Part shown: one piece after another, positions 19,901-31,500 of the stretch
Numbering within the stretch: the first letter of the stretch is position 1
Layout: each line of letters starts with the position of its first letter
Virus record (IMG/VR): IMGVR_UViG_3300045738_002091
Coordinates: 1 to 57,301 of that record
Reading direction: 5' to 3' (one strand)
DNA length: 57,301 bases
From: a virus
The notes under the pieces: generated by a model
Database searches by the model: none
What the model was told of the DNA's origin: nothing
The model's input: the letters and a program-made list of their open reading frames with translations, nothing else
Translations under genes and position numbers: made by a program

Positions 19901-20529
19901 ATGACGGTGAAAACACAATTTTCTTTACTGATGAATATAGCGAAGAAGCTACGGTTACTGGCGTTAACATAACTATATTTAGTTCTGGAACAATAGAGAA
20001 CATTTCAGGCGAAACTCTGACTATCCAAGATAGTCAACTTAGTAATTTTGGATATTCAGGAACTCAAATAACAATCCAAGGTGATTCCGTAACTTCTATG
20101 ACTGGAGAAGCATCCGGTTTAACGATCACTCAAAACGCTGGAACTGCAAATTATCATTTTTCTGGTGCTGCGGGAGGTAATACATATTTAAATACAATCA
20201 CAGCCAATAGCGCTTTTTCGGCCATAGGTTACGATAGCACTACATTTAATGTAACTGGAAACGATGCAACTATTAATTCTAGTGTCTGTAATATCGATAC
20301 AGAAAATATCACTACATACGAATCAACAAATTCGATAACTGGAACAACTATTGATGACATTTTTATATCTGGCATAGGAAATGTGACCTATATAGACGTA
20401 CAGGATGGAAACCTATCGTTTACGGGGGCTAGTGATTCGACAAATATCATAAGTGGTGCGAATACTGTAAATGCAACAGGAGTAAGCTATATTATTTATA
20501 ATTCTACGGTAACTATTGGTGGCGAATAA
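13969..20529 (+). CDS. Giant multi-TIG, LamG and beta-solenoid adhesin, N-terminal ORF
   Basis: The protein has 2186 residues. Residues about 1-890 and 1045-1220 contain around eleven IPT/TIG-like repeats with the pattern I-x-x-x-x-P-x-SG-x-x-G-D-x-I-x-ISG (for example ITGINPTSGYEADQVVLSG and GISPSGGFPGESLSIFGSG). Residues 890-1045 are a separate domain with a DFDFDGDGKND loop at about 987-999, typical of calcium sites. Short VSG strands (about 1230-1300) lead into a LamG/concanavalin-like domain (about 1306-1520). A fibre module with SLDGIELVPEIDF and APSAGEEVFLR follows (about 1752-1825), then ITGG-type solenoid coils to the stop. The stop at 20527-20529 is followed directly, in the same frame, by the ATG of the next ORF, and the solenoid simply continues. 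It is most likely a virion-associated host-recognition fibre. Confidence 0.85.
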   Translation: MAYKHVTTGSIGESIIVSGENLSSVNKVFYSQQPAYAEGARFFGIDFEFLESIVPDSVQWGPITIVADIIAKSGTSDFDFVPNPEIISLDDYSPSASVTIGVSGRALSGVTGAYFGIEEDGTHRDSNLTGIVLSGSVTSIGELPIIVPTGNISGMFKIVGQSGLYDVSDKLSVSAKITGINPTSGYEADQVVLSGVNFIPEALYLSGADYYEVSFGNGVRGSFKIDSTNVLTGHVPYHADSGMVNLVNSNNGLHTGGIDFNVLISPPTVISSEPESGVPAGYSLTDAFSIFGSNFVDITGVYSYPSYETSFDINTANNLIDPFQLNFNLQNRNQLQISAPSGTGYQNLVIQTEHGTGQGEEVFFLKYAPVVSGFGPRSLVAGDDIYITGSGFFTDHLLVYFSGLGPEEQFKTKIFVDIQSVIGDARDTSPPNTQQVMTVTNPGLSSSTSYKLIVENGVGIGVSSLSASFLGHPKIDTITPTSGRHGDTITLSGESLGGNVDNLKHGFGIDIPYFSPIAGESATGMTFTVPDKQTYLSNDLFYGKRYNRIIVGSSAGSSTSEEYFLTIPDDIVCSGFIPEVVFPADEIIISGGNLELVKNVIFSGGLKDGVRQRSIVRVKNDGMVTEFHPLGSDSPKTGISIRVPGDVSDGKIILSGIYSSCQTTQELIIDKDPADITIISGSGVFGDKIRVSGENLHGQALWFRGYRTGTIDISNPVDDPFGEFIELNKGPLEEFIPPLSTEYVTDPHGFEVVDITIPATVPEFSELYVSRIGISSPSRRDFKALRTGVFVFPIVSGISHTEIHVGDTLYVTGVNAMGTLENAVGISGTGIPNLFSDISTDAKEIEFVSKYNTKITQLPEQDGVPSWMDLGGWHIPNWPKELFDSGDPLAHKFNANIRKHVHGSGVVDTTPPTGTYVIPIEVGDNFVGTGFIFLFFDEHKVHKQDEGATATSTDVGYKTLHWGHNKIVERGPDSVSFKGKTYQGRRFDDFDFDGDGKNDTFLWSGYTHETNYENRGEEYSPFWTGFSGSYNDERFGDILYTKHPLVILPEIIEITGISPSGGFPGESLSIFGSGFKNATEVFITLDDVGEDHDLQVKKELTVINKEYEYISTKIPSVDWQTNQERKSGYITVKTRYSTANSSGLESGHVTIERPPDFTGFYPDYGIEGETVFYIGGTNLKYINSLWLRSNTDYETVDVTYWGFENRENDTIGISGLTPQGMLPLPDDFTIFGSATDSASTTSVGPYTVVVGDLTVHGSLYVAESAYIQEDLVVSGNTFAYQDLDVSGEYLLDGIPFDAGSLIKRLPRENKILHLSAENKFSYIGTGATWNDISKSKNDATLINSPTFGVNELEFNGVDQYVTLPMIEPLKVQDFTIGIFFKPNEVGGTIATPIIAAPNLIPTELVSYDISYDSNRRFFSNITFTDETSSTVFTDQVDTGSYHVVHATWDGTIHKIFISGEEANSNTPAAGKIISYTDTSLNILTNRTASQFVEGDLRDIHMYSGALSGNEIYDIYSNLNNVFIYDRDLVISGGKIKIYEQDNPSNFGIYEDNFISLSGENAGISINGHLLDPQSERYKWENVTIGDKIDFVSSQGTGTSTSITGTTDHTLVGSVLLEMQDAGQWRNVKVVFGTLLFPGLNSIKDFEVRIGSDVMDWPYKFSGIDTTISTDSTDVTFIAEGLPVGYIAESPLLLDVYARPTTFEWLGDLTQYRTIYGAGVYGTGSGVGVWNITTEGNVELAFQPNTGEGSIIGTAIYTGDGISDSFQLEYTEGDTERIFVSLDGIELVPEIDFTIVDLTGVKINSAPSAGEEVFLRQISNSIVVQPTTNIVNFGDISGLTLSDLSTGTQMHFSGEISSLDVENYNIYDSNVSITGGGQTIHNEFSGITVNIDNNATATAVNVFTEPGGDSTMTSTNANVVVANEGVTSYITNLNTAYIFAETGAGKVFITGGQNLLTGNVYITGGENIVSGGLSTVSINDGENTIFFTDEYSEEATVTGVNITIFSSGTIENISGETLTIQDSQLSNFGYSGTQITIQGDSVTSMTGEASGLTITQNAGTANYHFSGAAGGNTYLNTITANSAFSAIGYDSTTFNVTGNDATINSSVCNIDTENITTYESTNSITGTTIDDIFISGIGNVTYIDVQDGNLSFTGASDSTNIISGANTVNATGVSYIIYNSTVTIGGE
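17884..18530 (+). other. LamG / concanavalin A-like domain inside the 2186-residue ORF
   Basis: Residues about 1306-1520 show the jellyroll lectin layout that follows a LHLSAEN start: NELEFNGVDQYVTLP, DFTIGIFFKP, YHVVHATWDGTIHKIFISGE and a closing EGDLRDIHMYSGALSG. The same sequence plan appears three times in the 1848-residue protein at 39550-45096. LamG domains commonly bind carbohydrate, so this may be a surface-glycan binding site. Confidence 0.7.
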
Positions 20530-23500
20530 ATGGATATTGAACTCATACAATTAAATTATTCGACTGGCTACATAACCGGGCAAAATGTGTCTGTTTATGA
20601 TAGTACCATTGTCGAGATGAATATCACTGGAATCAGCCCAATCGTCTCGATTACTAGTGGTACAACTTATTTTTCCGATTCCACAGCCTACGTAACGGGA
20701 AATATAAATGTAGAAGACGGAGGAATTCTCACTGGTGAGATAATAGGAAACGTTACCATTTCTGGAGGTACGTCTTATCTGACTACAGACAGTAGTGTTT
20801 CAATTTCCGGCGGAACGAATACCATTACGGGATCTTCTGTTTTCGCTACGGGAGAAAATTTAAATATTTCCTATGGCGTAACCACAGCCACAGGAAATAA
20901 CATTAACATTACATCTGGCACTAATACAATAAGCCTTCTTTCTGAAAGCGATGTATATTTAACAGGCGGGACAAATATATTAAATGTATATTCGGGATCA
21001 GCTACAATAGGTGGAGACGTTGCGAATGTATACAATCAAATAGTCGATTCCACCAATACAACCGTAACCGGATATAATGTTAATATTACGGGCGGGACTA
21101 CGAACATAACGGGAAACAATTTTACTATATCCGATGGAACCAACAATATTAATAGCGGTAGTGGCATTGTCATAAATCATGGGCTTAACACTATTACAGA
21201 TTCTTTGGACGTTGATGTGCTTGGAACAGTAGAGGCTCTCTTTGATAACGAAGTTGCAGAACTTACTTTAATCGGAGGAGATCCATTAATTTATAAGCCG
21301 GATGCTGTCAATATTTATAGCGGTGAAGAAATTACAATACATGAGGCAATCACTGTCAATCTGAATGATGAGTCTTCTCTTAATCTACTGGGAGACGATA
21401 GCAAAATTATAAATGCTTCTACGCTTAACTTTACTGGCGATAATATTGATATAAGTAACTCGGGTTCTGGTATTGTCAATATCACCAGTATTGGAGATGC
21501 AACTGTAAAGGATAGCTCAAATATATATCTTTCAGGAACTGTAAATGTAACAGGAACCGTTATCAACTCTGGCTTGATTACGGTTACTGGTTCTGATTTT
21601 TCAATTTATAGCGGAGAGAATACCATTGGTAGCTCGACAGTAACTGTTAATTCTGACGATATAACGGTTCGTAATTTGAGTAACACTTATATAAATGGAG
21701 AGCTTCTATCGTTTCAAGACATTGAGATTCTTAACGCTGGTCAGCTTCAAATGACTGGGGATGCTACCATTTCAAATCTTGCTGGATCAATTAATATAAC
21801 TGGAGGAATCAATGAAATCACTGGCTTGGGTGATGGAATAATAGCTTTGTATGATTCATCAGGGGCAATTGTTAATACTTCTTCTTCTGTGTCCGTAACA
21901 GGAGGTCAAACAACCATTACATCTTCCGATACTGTTTCCTTAGTCGGGGAATCAGGATCTAGTTCTACTATCCACAATACTGGAAATGTTGGAATAACCG
22001 GGGGAACAATAGCAATAACCAACACAGGGGATGCTTCCGTAACGGGTTCTACCATAAGCTCGTTTAATTTGGTTTCTGGAACCGCACACTTTGTCTTGCA
22101 AACGGGTTTCATAACAGGAGGAGTTAATTATCTTACGGGACAGAATTTTAGCATCACATCCGGAACTAGCCATTTCACAGGAGATTCGATTTATGTTACC
22201 GATGGAACAAGTCACATTACGGGCAACAATGTATATATAACTGGACAAACAATAAGCGTAACCGGAGTGGGTGAATCAGTATTCGCGACAGGGCAGGACA
22301 TAACTATTAACGACGGAACAGTAAGCGCAACTGGTAAAATTTTTAACGTCAGTGGAAGCACGGTCAATATAACTGGACAACTTAACATCACTGGAACTAA
22401 CAACACAATAAATGCTGATACTGCATATTTAACAGGACAGTCTCTTAACATTTATTCCGGTACTAGCTTCATTACGGGAGGAGCGATTAGTGTATCTGGA
22501 GGCGTTGTAAATGTAACAGGGGTTACCTCTGGAACCTTCAACCTGAATGACGGTTCTGTATCGACGGTAAATCTTAGCGGAAGTGGAAATGTCCTTACGG
22601 TAAACGAAGGTGCTGTAATAAAGCTCGATATTGATGATGCAGAAAATTTGAATTTGCCTGATATAGACAGCGTGACTGTCATAAGTGGGAATACATATAT
22701 ATCTGGTCAAGAATTTTCAGGAATATTTATTACGGGCGGGACAACCAGCATAACTGGATTCATAGGTAGTGGAGTAACAGTAAATTCCGGTACGGTTAAC
22801 ATAAATTCCACTGGAGAGTTTACCCTTAATTCTCCAATCGAAGTCAACGTACACAACAAAGAAAGCGGAATAGTAAACTTTACTGGAACAGCAAATGTAT
22901 ATAGCGGGGCTAATTCAATTACGTCAGTTTCAGGAGCGATTATTTCCATAACTGGAGGAACCAATAGTTGGAGTGGAGGAGTCGTAACCATAACAGGTGG
23001 AACAAATTATATTACCGGAGATGTTTCAATAACCGGAGATCAAATAACCATTACGGGAAGTAGTGGAACAAATCAATATATAACCGGAAATTCAATAACA
23101 ATCCAAAGCAGCACAAATACAAACATATCAGGGATCAGTGGTTCTACTTTCGATATTGATGAAAGCATTAATATTTTTAGCGATATACAAGATTCTACAT
23201 TTACAATCGAAGACGTTAGTACTCTAAATTTAACGGGCGGAAGCCAAACAATTAACGGAACAATATCGCAACAGAACCAATATATGTTTGGGGGTAACAT
23301 AACAGGGACTGTGATAGTTTCGGGTGGAACACATACATTTAATACTTACGGTGATACTGATATAAACTTATACAGCGGGGAGCATAGTGTAACAGGAGAT
23401 TCTATAAATATAACAGGTGGATTTGTTAATATCTTTAATATAGAAAGTGGTGCAACAAATACGTTTTCTGATAGCGATGTTGATATAAGCATAAATACAA

Positions 23501-26500
23501 CCAGTGGTGATTCTACACTCGTAGTTTCTGGAGACGTTAATTCCATATCCACAAGTGAGTTATCTGTTGATACGTTAACCGGAAATCTTATCTCATTTAC
23601 GGGTTCAAACGTGACAATACAGACTGGTGATGTAAACGACATAAGCATAACCGGATATAATCAAGTGGTTAATTTGTCTTTTGGTTCACAATCTATATCA
23701 AAGGACTCGATAAACGTTGGAGATATTAACACTTTCATTTTACAGAATTCTGGAATTAATACGATTACTAATTTAACGGGACGTTTTGTTTCGATTATAG
23801 ATGGAGCGATAGATTTAAATAATGCATATGGTGATATTTATTCTTACTCTGGAGATATAAACGTTTCGAATACTGGAAATACATTCAATACTACAGGTGG
23901 AAATATCTACCATAACATCACTGGAAACGTAGACACCATTACCGGAGGCATAAATACTATTTATTCCACTTCTACCTTAAATCTACAAACAAATGAATTA
24001 ACCGTTAGTGGTGGAACCAACTACATAACAGGAGATACAGTTACTGTTACGGGAGGAATCAATTATCTTACTGGGACTGATCCCGGAACATTCTCGCTTA
24101 TAAGCGGAAGCAACTATATAACCCTAAATGACAATAATCTGGAATTAACAGGCGGCACAAATATAGTAACAGTCAATAGTGGAAATGTAAGCATTACTGG
24201 AATTACTACAATTTCGGGTGGAGCAATATCCGTTTTGGGAGACGTAAGTGAAGTAAGTGATTCTACGATAGTCCACAATGTTTCTGGAACTAATGTTGAC
24301 ATAGAAAGTATGACCGGAAGCATTACTGCCGTAAATGCATCTATAACTGGAATCATACTTTCAGTAACTGGAAATACAATAAACGCAACAGGGCAGGTTA
24401 ATGCCACGGGAGAAACTATTAATGTCACTGGCACGGCTTACATTAATGGATCGGGATCGAATATTTATGTTACTGGAATTGCCAATACAACAGGCTCAAA
24501 CACCAATATACTTGGGTCGGGAAATACGATTTCAATATCGGATTCAGATATTGTAATTTCTGGGGGAACTGTTTCTGACGTTAGTACAACTGGGCTTATA
24601 ATTAATCAGGGAACAACATATGTCACTCCGCTTACAGATAGGAAAATAATTCATACAGCATTTTATTCGTCTACTGGAGAAAGAAATTATGTAATTTCAG
24701 GTGGCGTTCCAACTGGTGAAGAAAATCTTATTGTCTCAATTGGTGGTATCATTATGAATCCATTTGATGATTATGCCATAAGTGGGACCAGCGTTCATTT
24801 AATCGCTTCTCCAAGTTCTGGAGAAGAAGTCGAAATAAGAAATTTCTCCTCAGACCAAGCTGATATACCAATTTCGATAATTGATGCGGCAAGCGTAAGA
24901 TTCACGGGCGGTAGTCAAACCGTTACGATAATTGATCCAAATGTGGCATACCTCTATCCAGAAAGTGGGAATGTAAGCGTAACAGGTGGCTTGGTTAATT
25001 TATACAATAGTTCCTCTACTCAAGTTGGCGTGACAGGTACTGGAATTACCATCACTCAAGGAATTATAACTATTTCTGGACAAACATCTCCCCCCATAAG
25101 CAATTCGACAGTCAATTTCTATGGCGATACCACAAATGTTATTACGGGCGATAATGTTTCTATTTCGGGTGGTGATAATTATATTAGTGGCGCTGTAGGC
25201 ATAGCTACGGCTCTTGGTTATTATTCAAATGCTGAAGCTTCGGGCCTAATGGATTCCGATATAAATATATATAGCGGAATTACATACATAACTGGTGGAT
25301 ACTCACTTGCAACTGCTGATTCGTCCTCCACAGCAACGGCTATATCGAATGTTAATGTAAATATGAGCGGGGGAATCAATACGATAAACACTCCGAACGT
25401 ATCTATTACTGGCTACCTTTTAGAAAATGTAAATCTTACGGCAACAAGTGGTGACATAAACGTAACCGGGCACTCTATTACCATTACGGGTGACAATATA
25501 ATAAACGCTAGTGGAAATTACCTAACAGTACAAAGCGGAACAGCTAACATTGAAATTACGGGCGATAATCCTATCAGTATCACAGGAGGATTAACTAATC
25601 TTACCATTAGTGGAACGACTAACATTATTGGTGGAGAAAACATTTTTAATATAAACAGTGGCGCTATCTCAGAGGTTTATACTAGCGGAACCAACACTAT
25701 TAATTCAGGGACAAGTTATGTAACTGGGCAATCTATTACTATAAATTCTGGAATAACTTATTTCACTGGGCAAAACACAGGATTAAATATAAATATTAAT
25801 TCTGGAATTACATATTTTACCGGAACAAATAATGACATAGATGTAATAAGTGGAGTATTTTACTTAACTGGTAATAATTCTGGGGCTTCCGTAAATACGA
25901 CTGGAGGCCAAAATTACTTTAGTAATCTTGAGAATCTTAATTTAAGTGGTGGTGACAATAATTTTGAAGATGCTCTAATAGAAAATATTAATCTTAACAC
26001 AGATACGATAAATATATATAGCGGCACTACATATGCAACTGGAGAGAACATAAACATAACGGGTGGTTTGAACTACGTAACTGGAGCTCGTGACATATGG
26101 ATTTACGGTGGAGAAAATATAGTTACCGGAGAAGAAGGAAAAACTTTTATAACTGGAGGAATCAATGAGATTTCGTTTGAAGGTTTTGGCTTTGCCTTTA
26201 TTAGATACGGAACCAATTATATAACAGGAGGCATTAATGAAATCGAAGCCCTTGGCCCCATTAGTATAACAAGCGGCACGAGTTATTTCACTGGGATTCA
26301 TACAGGACAAATCAATATAAACACTGGGATTAGTTATATCACTGTCACCGGAGATGTAATAGTCACTGGGGGGGTAACTCACATTACGAATACAGGATCA
26401 ATTTCCATCGATCCAGAAACTGCAAATATCTATAGCGGAACCAACTCAATTACGGGAACGCAAACAATCTATATAACTGATGGTATCAATATTTGGAGCG

Positions 26501-29500
26501 GGGGAACCAATACCATAACCAACGGCCAAAACTACATAACTGGGGACGTTTCCATAACTGGAGTAGATATAACGCTAAATGAAAGTACCATAGCCTATGC
26601 TACGGGGTCCTCCTTTACCCTTAATAACGGTGCAACTGCTAACGTAACTGGAAATCCCCCTGTCTATATTACGGGAGGAACTGCTGTAATTTACAACAGT
26701 GGGCAAACAGACGTAGCAAGCGGAACAAATGTCACAATCCACAACTATGCAGAGATGGATATGGTAGTCGAAGACGTGAACATAGTAGGCGGAACGAATA
26801 CTATATCCGGCGAAACACTTGGCGACATAAACATTAGCGATGGCACAAACTATATAACTGGAGATCCCTCTATAACGGGTTCTACGATAAACATTATAGC
26901 CGATTTGGTAACAGGGGTATCGGGACAAACAATAAATGTGAACAGCGGAGACGTTAACACAACTTTAATAGAAAATTCCACCATCATTTCCAATTTTGGA
27001 ACCATAAATACTTCTGCCGGAGTTTCGATAACGGGAAGTACAATAAACGTTGAAACTGGTTCTACAAATTATATCTCAGGACATACGGTAAATGTTTACA
27101 GTGGTATTAACATAATAGATTCTGAAGAGGGTGCTACTATTAGTGACTCGACTAATACATTTAATGCAACTGGCACTTTGAATTTTGATCTCATTGGAGC
27201 AACCGATAATACTTTCACATTTACTGGCGATAGCAACATAGTTAACATTACTGGAACAACTGTTTTTGGCGACATCACGATAAATAGTGGGCAAACTGCG
27301 ATTACCGGAGCAGAGATAGTCCTCTATGGGGGGGTTGCTACTATTCATTCTGGCGAAGATATTTTTCTAATTAATTCGATAAATACGATAAGTGGCGGAG
27401 AAAATGTTTATGTTCTTGGAGATAAAAACACATTATCTGGAATTACCATTGTCTCCTTTACTGGTAACGATAACTCTATATATGATTCTGTACTATATGC
27501 TGACGAGGTAAATATTGCCTCTGATACGATTAATACAATTCGAAGCGGCAACATCTCAATAGATGGCGGCTTGAATTCTTTGTATAATTCCACTGGAGCA
27601 AATATATACATAAGCGATACGGGCAACACCGTAAACATTACAAGCGGCACTAACATAAATATAGTAGGAACTGGGAATTTCCTATTTACTAGTGGTGATT
27701 TTACAACGGTAAATACAGAAGTATTTTCTGGGACTGATGCAACAATATCTGGACTTAATATCACTGGTGGAGGAGCCGCATATATAACAAACCAAGGCTC
27801 AGAAGTAATAAGCAACACAAATGTTCAATCCGGCGGGATTGCGTACCTAACTGGTAATTCCTTTACCGTTTCAGATATAGATGGAACTGCTTATATAACT
27901 GGAAGAGATATACAAATATCAGATAGCACGTTAATCAATAGTGGCGACCATGTAATAATAACAGGAACCTCTCTAGTCGTACAAGGTGGCGTAAATAGTG
28001 TTACTGGTAACTCTATCTCCATAACTGATAGTACAAATACCATATCTGGTCATCAGGATTTAATTACAATAACAGGAGGTACTTCGTACATAACTGGTGA
28101 CACAGATATATATTCAGGTACGAATTACGTTACAGGCACGACCATTAATATAACTGGTGGTGATATTATCGCAGAAGCAAATCTTGTCAATATCACTGGA
28201 GGGACAACGACTGTAAATGACAGTTCAGCCCATGTAACCGGAGAAAATATATCGATCTATGATTCTACGAATTATGTGACCGGGGGGGCAATCTATGTTA
28301 CTAGTGGAATCATAAATGCAACTGGAGATAACAGCACGATTATAGTAACGGGTAATGAATTAGTAAATCTCACAGATAATGATTTAGCCTATATAACCGG
28401 AGAAAGTATATCCATCCATGATTCTACGAATTATGTGACCGGAGGAATAATCAACATTACTGGCGGAATCGTAAACATAACTGGGGATAACAGCACAATT
28501 ACAATAACGGGTAATGAGTTAGTAAATGTCACGAATCATGCTATAGCTTCAGTGACTGGATCTGACATAGATATCGAAAATAACGATGGTGGAACAATCA
28601 GCATAACTGGGACAGTAGATACCATAAGTAATGGCACAAACTATATTTTAACTGGAGATTATTCTACCGGAATATTCAATATCACAGGTGGTACTTCTAA
28701 TATATATATTCAATCGTCAGGTAGCCATGCAAGCGTCACTGGCAATGCAAATATATACAGTGGAAATGTATTTGCCACTGGAAATGAGATTTCCATAAAT
28801 GGAGGTATCAATTCTCTCACTGGGGCTAATGTAAATATTACGGGTGGCACAAGTTATATAACTGGACATGAAGAAATAGTCATAAACAATGGAACCAACT
28901 ACATAACTGGAGCCGATATTGGTGTCACTGGGGGGACTAACGATATAACAAATCTAGGAGTGTTGGTTCTTGATACTCCCATTGGCTATATAGATGGTGG
29001 TACAAATCTAGTTACGGGAAACAACATTACCATTACTGGCGGTACAAATCATGTCACTGGACATGAAGATATATATATCACAAGCGGAACTTCGTTTGTC
29101 ACAGGAGGAGATGTATTTATTACCGGAGGTACGGTTTACTCGACAGGAAATAATATATTTGCAACTGGTCAAAATATCAACGTTTCTGGGGGAACAAGTT
29201 ACATCACTGGGATAACCGTTTCCTCAATTGGGAATAATAATCATATTTCTGGGAATACAGCCTATATAACGGGTGAAACATTGACTATAAATTCGCAAAC
29301 GAATTATATAACAGGAACAGACATATCGATCAACGATGGAACCAATACGATCACTGGAATCGTGACACTTATAGATGGGGGGGTAAACTACCATAGCGGA
29401 GTGACCCTTAATATTACTAACGGAACCACCTTCGCTACAGGAACCTATTTTAATATCACTGGTTCTACCAACTACATAACGGGTTCTGTCGTTAATATTA

Positions 29501-31500
29501 CAGGAAATGCAAATATAACAGGAGGGACTATTTTCATCACCGGAGAAGTTGGAAATATATATAGCAGTGTTAATACCATAAGCGGAGCTTCTTCGGTTTA
29601 CATAACATCTGGCACAAGTTACCTCACCGGAACAAACGTCTTTTTGACTGGTGGAACAAGCACAATAAATACAGAAAATGTCAATGTTACTGGATCGGCA
29701 ACCATAAACTCCCCCACAACTGCTTATGTTACGGGGAGCACAATCAGCATCACTGACGGTATTAGTTACGTAACTGGAGAAGCAATAAACATTACAGGTG
29801 GGACCACTTACTCTACGGGCAATCTATTTTATATTACGGGCGGTCCAAATACAATTACTGGTAGCGTAGTTAACATAACTGGTGATGGCAATTTCGTATA
29901 TGATTCTACCGTTACTATTTCAACCTCCGAAAATGTTTATATCACTGGGGGCACTAACCATATGACCGGAGTGTCTATCGAAATTAACAATGACGGAATC
30001 ACTTTCGCTACAGGAGTTAATGTCAGCATTACTGGAGGTAATAATAATGTGACAGGTCACCTTGTCAATATAACTGGTGGAACTAATACGATAGAGAACT
30101 CCACTGTTAACGTGACAGGGGATAAGATATACATTAATAACAGCACTAACTTTATAACAGGGGCAGAGCAAACAATAACGGGTGGCACAAATTACATCAC
30201 AGGAACTAATTCTTATATATCTAGCGGAACGAATTATGTTACGGGTAATACGGTATTTATTTCTGGAGAAACAGTAAACGTAACGGAAGTGGGTGAATCC
30301 GTTTATGCAACTGGCCTAACATTTAATATTAGCGATGGCACAAACTATATAACGGGACGATACATTGGCATTACGGGTGGAACCATTAACGATATTCAAG
30401 CCGAGGGTGATGTCAATATAACGGGAGTCCAAACCTTTAACTTTATGCCCACCGGAGCGGGTAACATCGCATATATTGAAACAGTTACAGCTAACATCTA
30501 TACAGGATTGGTTTATGCCACAGGGAATATAATTAATACAACAGATGGTTCAAATCACATAACTGGAGGTGATTACATGACCGTTAATGTAACTGGCGAG
30601 ACTACCTACATAACTGGAAGAGACTCCATGACTTCCTATATAACTGGAGATGTTACAATTTATGATGGGACCAATCACATAACCGGAAGTAATGTTGGTA
30701 TTACTGGAGGTGTTAATTATATTACAGGTAATGCATATATAACTGGTGAAGGAGAGTTTTTTGCCACTGGAGAAAATATATACATATATCCAACCCTATC
30801 CTTTGAGGGTGAAAATTATGCCCATTTGGAGCTTACCAATGACATAGATGTAACAGGACAAAACATATATATAACTGGGGATGGACATAGCGTAACCGGA
30901 AAAACAATTTATATAACTGGAAACGACAACACTGTTAGAGATAGTACCGTATATGTTACGGGTTCGCAAATATATGTTACGAACGGAACAAATTCATTTA
31001 CTGGAAGTGATACGGTTAATATTACTGGCGGTACTAACGTAGTAAATGCTCATAATGGCTCGACTACGAATATCACAGGGACATCAATAGGGCCGATAAC
31101 TTCATCTGGCACAAGCTATGTAAATGCCACAAGCGCTTATTTCACTGATGGTATTAATTTCAATATTACCGGAATCTCAAATTATTTTACGGGCGGCAGT
31201 CATTATATAACTGGAAACAACATATTCATGACTGGTGGCACAATTGAAAATGCAGGGGGAACTCTTAGTCTCACTGGTTCTGGAATAACTATAAATAGCG
31301 GTACAAACTATGTTGATAATTCCAATCTAACAACATTCAATTCTATTATCAACTTTACTGGAGAAACAATTAGAGACAACATAATCAATGTCTATACAGG
31401 AAATGTAGATATCGAATTGGCATCTGGAACTGATATACATACTACTGGTGGTAGTATTTATATATCGGGAACAGACATAACAATAAGCGGAGAGGTTAAT
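19480..31500 (+). repeat. Giant in-frame protein repeat region (ITGGTNYITG-type beta-solenoid)
   Basis: About 12 kb encodes near-continuous coils built from units such as INITGGTNYITGNN, roughly 14 residues made of two 7-residue strands (x-[IV]-x-[IV]-[TS]-G-G and T-N-x-[IV]-T-G-x), with occasional single 7-residue units and short insertions. It covers the end of the 2186-codon ORF and most of the 3774-codon ORF. The amino-acid consensus is strong, but third codon positions vary freely (Gly as gga, ggt, ggc or ggg; Thr as aca, act, acg or acc), so the DNA itself is not a simple repeat. Solenoid folding is inferred from the alternating hydrophobic pattern with Gly/Asn turns. Confidence 0.85.

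Noticed and set aside
20998-30171. Many minus-strand open frames of 60-136 codons inside the giant solenoid genes
   Set aside because: They are antisense shadows of the repeat: rich in Ser, Val, Pro and Ile as expected from reading ITGGTN codons backwards, without ribosome sites and not in any operon order.
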